Positions 6,819 to 10,295 of a stretch of 10,295 nt of DNA are shown here, one piece after another. The notes under the pieces are model-generated. The model was not told where the DNA came from. It saw only the letters and a list, made by a program, of their open reading frames with translations, and made no database searches. Made by a program: the position numbers and the translations under genes. Position 1 is the stretch's first letter; every line of letters starts with the position of its first letter. The stretch is from Candidatus Omnitrophota bacterium (GTDB taxonomy: Bacteria; Omnitrophota; Gorgyraeia; S143-82): NCBI GenBank assembly GCA_027034965.1, contig JALVWL010000137.1, positions 1-10,295 of the forward strand. The letters are read 5' to 3'.

Positions 6819-7814
6819 ATGGATATTAGGCAGGATGTCGATAGGGTACTTGTAACCGGGGCGGATGGTTTTATCGGGAGCCATCTGACGGAATACCTGC
6901 TATCTATGGGTGTAAGGGTTCGGGCGTTGGCGTTATATAATTCCTTTAATTATTGGGGCTACCTTGAGGAGTTTTACAGGGATTATCCGGATAGCCTTGA
7001 GGTGGTTACAGGCGACATAAGAGACGCCTCTCTGTGTATGAAGATGGCAGAAGGTGTGGATGTTGTATTTAATCTGGCTGCTCTTATCCCTATACCTTAT
7101 TCCTACATTGCCCCGCAGAGTTATGTAGACGTAAATGTCAAGGGGACCTTAAATATGCTTCTGGCAGCCAGAGATGCTGGGGTCAGGAGATTTGTTCAGA
7201 TATCTACAAGTGAGGTCTACGGTACTGCCCAGTATACGCCAATAGATGAGAGGCATCCCCTAAATCCCCAATCACCCTATGCGGCCACCAAGGTTGCCTC
7301 GGATAAACTGGCACTGTCTTTTTTCTATTCGTTTGGTCTGCCGGTAGTGGTTGCAAGGCCTTTTAATACCTATGGCCCGCGCCAATCCGCCAGGGCAGTA
7401 ATCCCTACGGTTATACTTCAGGCCCTTGAGTCAGATACCATACTCCTGGGAGACGTGAGCACCTATAGGGACTTCAATTTCGTGGCAGATACTGTCAAGG
7501 GAATGGTTGCGGCTGGGATGTGCGATGAATTCATCGGTAGAGAGGTAAATATAGGCTCTGGCCAGTCATATCAGATAAAGGAGATGGTGGATCTGGTGGG
7601 AGAACTGTTAGGGAAACGCATTGATATACAGCAGGATACTAGGAGAATACGGCCTCAAAATAGCGAGGTGCGTCTCTTGCTCTGCGACTCTAGCCTGTTG
7701 CGTCAGGCTACTGGCTGGTCTCCTGAGGTGGGATTTAGGGATGGACTTGCCCTGACCATAGACTGGTTTAAAAGACACAGGAGCAGGTATAAAGCGGATA
7801 TATATAATGTATGA
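6819..7814 (+). CDS. legB: LegB-like NAD-dependent nucleotide-sugar 4,6-dehydratase
   Basis: A 331-residue extended short-chain dehydrogenase. It has the NAD-binding TGADGFIG at 13-20, Asp66 in GDIRD, STSEVYG at 129-135 with an acidic residue in the 4,6-dehydratase position, and the catalytic YAATK at 154-158. PFNTYGPRQSARAVIP (181-196) and RDFN (217-220) are also present. These motifs, with YNSFNYWGYL (40-49) and ALIPIPYSY (88-96), resemble LegB, the UDP-GlcNAc 4,6-dehydratase of legionaminic acid synthesis, more than RmlB or GalE. The assignment is from memory of the family, and substrate is unproven because no other leg genes are in view. GAGGGG at 6807-6812 supports the ATG. The gene is 23 bases after rlmN and likely shares its transcript. 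Alternatives are a GDP-mannose or UDP-sugar dehydratase of related type. Confidence 0.75.
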   Translation: MDIRQDVDRVLVTGADGFIGSHLTEYLLSMGVRVRALALYNSFNYWGYLEEFYRDYPDSLEVVTGDIRDASLCMKMAEGVDVVFNLAALIPIPYSYIAPQSYVDVNVKGTLNMLLAARDAGVRRFVQISTSEVYGTAQYTPIDERHPLNPQSPYAATKVASDKLALSFFYSFGLPVVVARPFNTYGPRQSARAVIPTVILQALESDTILLGDVSTYRDFNFVADTVKGMVAAGMCDEFIGREVNIGSGQSYQIKEMVDLVGELLGKRIDIQQDTRRIRPQNSEVRLLLCDSSLLRQATGWSPEVGFRDGLALTIDWFKRHRSRYKADIYNV

Positions 7815-7822
7815 TGAGATAG

Positions 7823-7842
7823 GCGATATCTTTTTCTATCGC
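7823..7842. other. Small hairpin just after legB
   Basis: GCGATA (7823-7828) and TATCGC (7837-7842) form a 6-bp stem with an 8-base T-rich loop, nine bases after the legB stop. The T run is in the loop and not after the stem, so it does not have the form of an intrinsic terminator on either strand. It could protect the transcript end or be chance. Confidence 0.3.
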
Positions 7843-7850
7843 ACTATACA

Positions 7851-7859
7851 TGTTATAAT
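7851..7859 (+). promoter_or_regulatory. Candidate extended -10 promoter for the rml operon
   Basis: TGTTATAAT is a perfect extended -10 element (TGn followed by TATAAT at 7854-7859). The region 17 bases upstream (7831-7836, TTTTTC) is a poor -35, as is common for extended -10 promoters. Transcription would start near 7866 and give a leader of about 180 bases that contains the whole repeated element before rmlA. Confidence 0.55.
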
Positions 7860-7889
7860 CCTGGATTATGAGTAGATTTTAGGTAATAT

Positions 7890-7954
7890 TAAGAATGAAG
7901 GATGGAGCATGGAGAATGAAGGGAATTTTTCTCCCTTCTTCCTTCTCCATTCTT
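7890..7954. repeat. Inverted array of a purine heptamer (RAGNATG), copy B
   Basis: The left arm has four heptamers at 7891-7897, 7898-7904, 7905-7911 and 7912-7918 (AAGAATG, AAGGATG, GAGCATG, GAGAATG). The right arm on the other strand, 7954 down to 7934, reads AAGAATG, GAGAAGG, AAGAAGG. Pairing is possible between 7891-7897 and 7948-7954, between 7898-7902 and 7940-7944, and between GAAGGGA 7918-7924 and TCCCTTC 7932-7938, with a 7-base loop. It differs from copy A at one of the first 30 bases but has a different right arm and a shorter loop. That suggests the left array is the conserved part. Confidence 0.85.
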
Positions 7955-7979
7955 GATTAAAATGCTGTAGTTTTGACTT

Positions 7980-8044
7980 TTGAGTTATATTTGGATTAAC
8001 AAGGCGATGAAGGCTCGTAGCGTCCGGGATGAAATATAGGAGGT
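7980..8044 (+). repeat. Conserved leader block ending at the rmlA ribosome binding site, copy B
   Basis: TTGAGTTATATTTGGAT (7980-7996), TAAC plus GGCGATG (7997-8009) and GTCCGGGAT (8022-8030) repeat, in order, the blocks found before batA. They are followed by AGGAGGT at 8038-8044, the rmlA ribosome binding site. The rest of the 7815-8047 gap holds the small hairpin, the promoter and the heptamer array. No gene is seen in it. Confidence 0.65.
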
Positions 8045-8047
8045 CCA

Positions 8048-8926
8048 ATGAAGGGGATTATACTGGCAGGCGGGTTTGGGACGAGGCTTTATCCGATAAC
8101 CATCCCTGTGGTAAAGCAGCTCCTGCCTATCTATGATAAGCCTATGATATATTATCCCTTATCCACACTTATGTTGGCTGGAATAAGGGATATATTGATT
8201 ATATCTACCCCTTCGGATATTGATAGGTTCAGGAGTCTGTTTTCTGACGGCAGCAGCTATGGCCTGCGTATTGAGTACGCAGTACAGGATTATCCTAGGG
8301 GATTGGCGGATGCATTTATTGTGGGCAGGGAGTTTATTGGAGACGAAGATGTGGCATTGGTCCTGGGGGATAATATCTTCTACGGTCATGGCCTGACGGA
8401 TCTACTTGAGGATAGTCGCAGGTATGTGGAAAGTCAGAAGAATGCGGTTATCTTTGCCTATGCTGTAAAGAACCCCTCTGCCTATGGGGTCGTGGAGTTT
8501 GATGGAGATGGGCGGCCTGTCTCTATAATTGAGAAGCCAGATTCTCCAAACTCAAACTGGGCGGTTGTTGGTCTCTATTTTTATCCTAATGATGTGGTAG
8601 AGGTTGTGAAGGGGATATCTCCTTCTGAAAGAGGAGAACTTGAGATAAGTGCGGTGAATGATTTTTACCTTAGGGATGGACGATTAGATGTAAGGCTTTT
8701 GGGCAGGGGCTATGCCTGGTTGGATACAGGAACCTTTGAAAATCTCCTGGAGGCAGGTAAATTCATAGAGATTATAGAGAAGAGGCAGGGTTGGAAGATA
8801 GCTTGTATAGAGGAGATAGCCTATAAAAACGGATTTATATCGAAGGAACAGCTGCTAGAACTAGCGAGGCCTTTGATGAAGAGTTCTTATGGAGAGTATC
8901 TATTGTCTCTGATAGAGGAGGATTGA
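8048..8926 (+). CDS. rmlA: Glucose-1-phosphate thymidylyltransferase RmlA
   Basis: A 292-residue cytoplasmic nucleotidyltransferase that makes dTDP-glucose from dTTP and glucose-1-phosphate, the first step of dTDP-L-rhamnose synthesis. The length is normal for the short RmlA type. Visible motifs are the nucleotide-binding LAGGFGTRLYP (6-16), Lys23, LGDNIFYGHG (106-115) with the metal-binding Asp108, EKP (162-164), GLYFY (175-179), RGELEI (195-200) and WLDTG (224-228) with the second metal Asp226. Unusual details are Phe10 in the first loop where RmlA usually has Ser, DYPRGLA in place of the usual PSPDGLA, and TGTF in place of TGTH. AGGAGGT at 8038-8044 gives a strong start. The stop overlaps the rmlC ATG by one base (TGATG). 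It heads the rml operon behind the candidate promoter at 7851-7859. Confidence 0.95.
   Translation: MKGIILAGGFGTRLYPITIPVVKQLLPIYDKPMIYYPLSTLMLAGIRDILIISTPSDIDRFRSLFSDGSSYGLRIEYAVQDYPRGLADAFIVGREFIGDEDVALVLGDNIFYGHGLTDLLEDSRRYVESQKNAVIFAYAVKNPSAYGVVEFDGDGRPVSIIEKPDSPNSNWAVVGLYFYPNDVVEVVKGISPSERGELEISAVNDFYLRDGRLDVRLLGRGYAWLDTGTFENLLEAGKFIEIIEKRQGWKIACIEEIAYKNGFISKEQLLELARPLMKSSYGEYLLSLIEED
8916..8921 (+). promoter_or_regulatory. Ribosome binding site deciding the rmlC start
   Basis: AGGAGG ends 4 bases before the ATG at 8926 but only 1 base before the alternative TTG at 8923. The ATG, which overlaps the rmlA stop as TGATG, is therefore preferred. Confidence 0.7.
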
Positions 8927-9477
8927 TGCGCTATTTCGAGACAGAGCTTAAGGGTGTATTTGTGTTTGAACCGAATGTATTCGAGGATGAGCGAGGATAC
9001 TTTTTTGAAAGTTTTCGCAGATCTGTTGTCTCTGAGGCGATTGGATGGGATATAGATTTTGTTCAGGATAATGAGTCGAAGTCCTGCAGAGGGGTTTTGA
9101 GGGGTATTCATTATCAGCTACCCCCCTTTGCCCAGAGCAAACTCGTGCGCGTGATTAAGGGGAGGGTATGGGATGTAGCTGTGGACCTGCGCAGGTCAAG
9201 TCAAAACTTTGGCCGCTGGATAGGGATTGTCCTTGATGATGAGTCCAAGCGACAGATATTTATCCCGAGGGGATTTGGTCATGGCTTTGTGGTCTTAAGC
9301 GATGAGGCAATTGTCGCCTATAAGGTAGACAACTACTATTCCAAGGAGCACGACAGGGGTATATTCTACGCTGATGGAGAGCTGAATATAGATTGGCCAC
9401 TAGATAAGGATGAGATTATCCTTTCGGATAAGGATGCTGGCTTGCCTCTTTTGAGGGATGCGGAGGTCTTTGAATGA
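8926..9477 (+). CDS. rmlC: dTDP-4-dehydrorhamnose 3,5-epimerase RmlC
   Basis: A 183-residue cupin enzyme that epimerises C3 and C5 of dTDP-4-keto-6-deoxy-glucose, the third step of dTDP-L-rhamnose synthesis. Length is typical. Motifs seen are DERGYFFESF (21-30), QDNESKS (47-53), LRGIHYQ (58-64) with the catalytic base His62, VWDVAVDLR (81-89), IPRGFGHGF (113-121), the catalytic Tyr132 in AYKVDNYY, and LSDKD (166-170) with an Asp at 170 as in the well-studied enzymes. All key positions appear intact, so full activity is expected. It overlaps rmlA by one base and rmlB by four (ATGA). The order A-C-B differs from the common B-D-A-C of enterobacteria. Confidence 0.95.
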   Translation: MRYFETELKGVFVFEPNVFEDERGYFFESFRRSVVSEAIGWDIDFVQDNESKSCRGVLRGIHYQLPPFAQSKLVRVIKGRVWDVAVDLRRSSQNFGRWIGIVLDDESKRQIFIPRGFGHGFVVLSDEAIVAYKVDNYYSKEHDRGIFYADGELNIDWPLDKDEIILSDKDAGLPLLRDAEVFE

Positions 9478-10295
9478 AGACATTGCTTATCACAGGCGGT
9501 GCAGGTTTTATTGGCAGCAATTTTATAATCTATCTTATGGATAGGTATAACGACTACAGGATAGTAAACCTGGATCTACTGACCTATGCCGCTGATTTAG
9601 AGAATCTGAAGGAAGTGCAGGACAGGGAAAATTATGTCTTTGTCCAGGGTGATATCTGCGATGCAGAGTTGGTGAATCGCCTGTTCAGAGAATACGATAT
9701 ATCTGCTGTGATACATTTTGCTGCTGAATCTCATGTCGATAATTCTATTGTCAATCCTGGTGTCTTTATTAGGACCAATGTCCTAGGGACTTACGTCTTA
9801 TTGGATGCTGCATACCGCTACTGGATGGATGGGCCTTTCAAGATCAAAAAAGGCTTCGAAGATGCGCGCTTTCACCATATATCTACGGATGAGGTCTACG
9901 GAAGTCTGACGGATGAGGGCTATTTTACAGAGGATTCACCCTATGCACCGAATTCACCTTATAGCGCCTCTAAGGCCTCAAGTGATATGCTCGTGCGCAG
10001 TTATCACCATACCTATGGTATGAATACCGTGATAACCAATTGTTCAAACAATTATGGACCAAGGCAGCATAGAGAAAAGCTGATCCCTACGATAATACGC
10101 TCTGCACTAGAGGATAGGCCGATCCCGATATATGGACAGGGCCTGAATGTAAGGGATTGGCTTTATGTAGAGGACCACTGCAGGGCAATTGATATAGTAT
10201 TCCATAATGCCGATTCGGGTCAGACCTACAATATTGGTGGCGAGAGTGAGAAGAGAAACATAGAGGTTGCCAGGATCATCTGTAATGTCTTGGAT
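9474..10295 (+). CDS. rmlB: dTDP-glucose 4,6-dehydratase RmlB, cut by the window end
   Basis: The frame is open from the ATG at 9474 to the last base: 274 residues of a protein usually about 320-360 long, so only the C-terminal end is missing. It is an extended short-chain dehydrogenase that converts dTDP-glucose to dTDP-4-keto-6-deoxy-glucose, the second step of the pathway. Motifs are the NAD-binding TGGAGFIG (7-14), FAAESHVDNSI (82-92), ISTDEVYG (136-143) with the Thr-Asp-Glu typical of RmlB (Asp139 and Glu140 for dehydration), the catalytic YSASK (163-167), SNNYGPRQ (191-198) and RDWLYVEDH (227-235). GGAGGT at 9462-9467 precedes the start by 6 bases, and the ATG overlaps the rmlC stop. 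Nothing is broken in the visible part. Confidence 0.95.
   Translation, partial: MKTLLITGGAGFIGSNFIIYLMDRYNDYRIVNLDLLTYAADLENLKEVQDRENYVFVQGDICDAELVNRLFREYDISAVIHFAAESHVDNSIVNPGVFIRTNVLGTYVLLDAAYRYWMDGPFKIKKGFEDARFHHISTDEVYGSLTDEGYFTEDSPYAPNSPYSASKASSDMLVRSYHHTYGMNTVITNCSNNYGPRQHREKLIPTIIRSALEDRPIPIYGQGLNVRDWLYVEDHCRAIDIVFHNADSGQTYNIGGESEKRNIEVARIICNVLD

Noticed and set aside
7823..7842. Intrinsic terminator after legB
   Set aside because: The stem is only 6 bp and the T-rich stretch forms its loop; no T run follows the stem.
7866..8048. Minus-strand 60-codon open frame in the legB-rmlA gap
   Set aside because: It has the same repeat-derived residue pattern as at the left edge, and its partial similarity to that frame is explained by the shared non-coding element.

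Overview
The window looks like part of a bacterial chromosome with a double-membrane (Gram-negative-type) envelope. This rests on the Bat proteins with export signals and the dTDP-rhamnose precursor genes. Base composition is moderate, Arg is often AGG and Ile often ATA, and genes are packed head to tail on the + strand with 1-10 base overlaps. I cannot name the organism. An uncultured lineage such as Omnitrophota or a relative would fit the style, but that is an impression and not a demonstrated match.

Region 1 (1-208) is a non-coding leader holding an inverted array of a purine-rich heptamer (RAGNATG) and a second conserved block that ends at the ribosome binding site of the first gene. Region 2 (209-5758) is a Bat (aerotolerance-type) operon: batA (VWA), a batB-batC fusion (VWA plus TPR plus charged tail), batD (large exported beta-domain protein anchored at its C-terminal side) and batE (TPR plus SH3-like). 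All are membrane or envelope proteins expected to form one complex. The MoxR ATPase and DUF58 genes that usually precede them would lie off the left edge. Region 3 (5755-7814) holds rlmN, coupled to batE by an ATGA overlap, and then a LegB-like NAD-dependent sugar-nucleotide 4,6-dehydratase 23 bases further on. No terminator is evident between batA and this gene, so they may form one transcription unit.

Region 4 (7815-8047) is a 233-base intergenic stretch with a good extended -10 promoter, followed by a second copy of the leader seen at the left edge. Region 5 (8048-10295) is the start of a dTDP-L-rhamnose operon in the order rmlA-rmlC-rmlB. The genes are linked by TGATG and ATGA overlaps, and rmlB runs off the right edge. 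RmlA activates glucose-1-phosphate, RmlB dehydrates dTDP-glucose and RmlC epimerises the product. RmlD, the final reductase, is not in view and may lie downstream.

The genes are recognisable families. The most unusual material is the repeated leader: two copies 7.9 kb apart, each placed directly before the first gene of an operon, combining an inverted heptamer array with a downstream block conserved up to the Shine-Dalgarno site.
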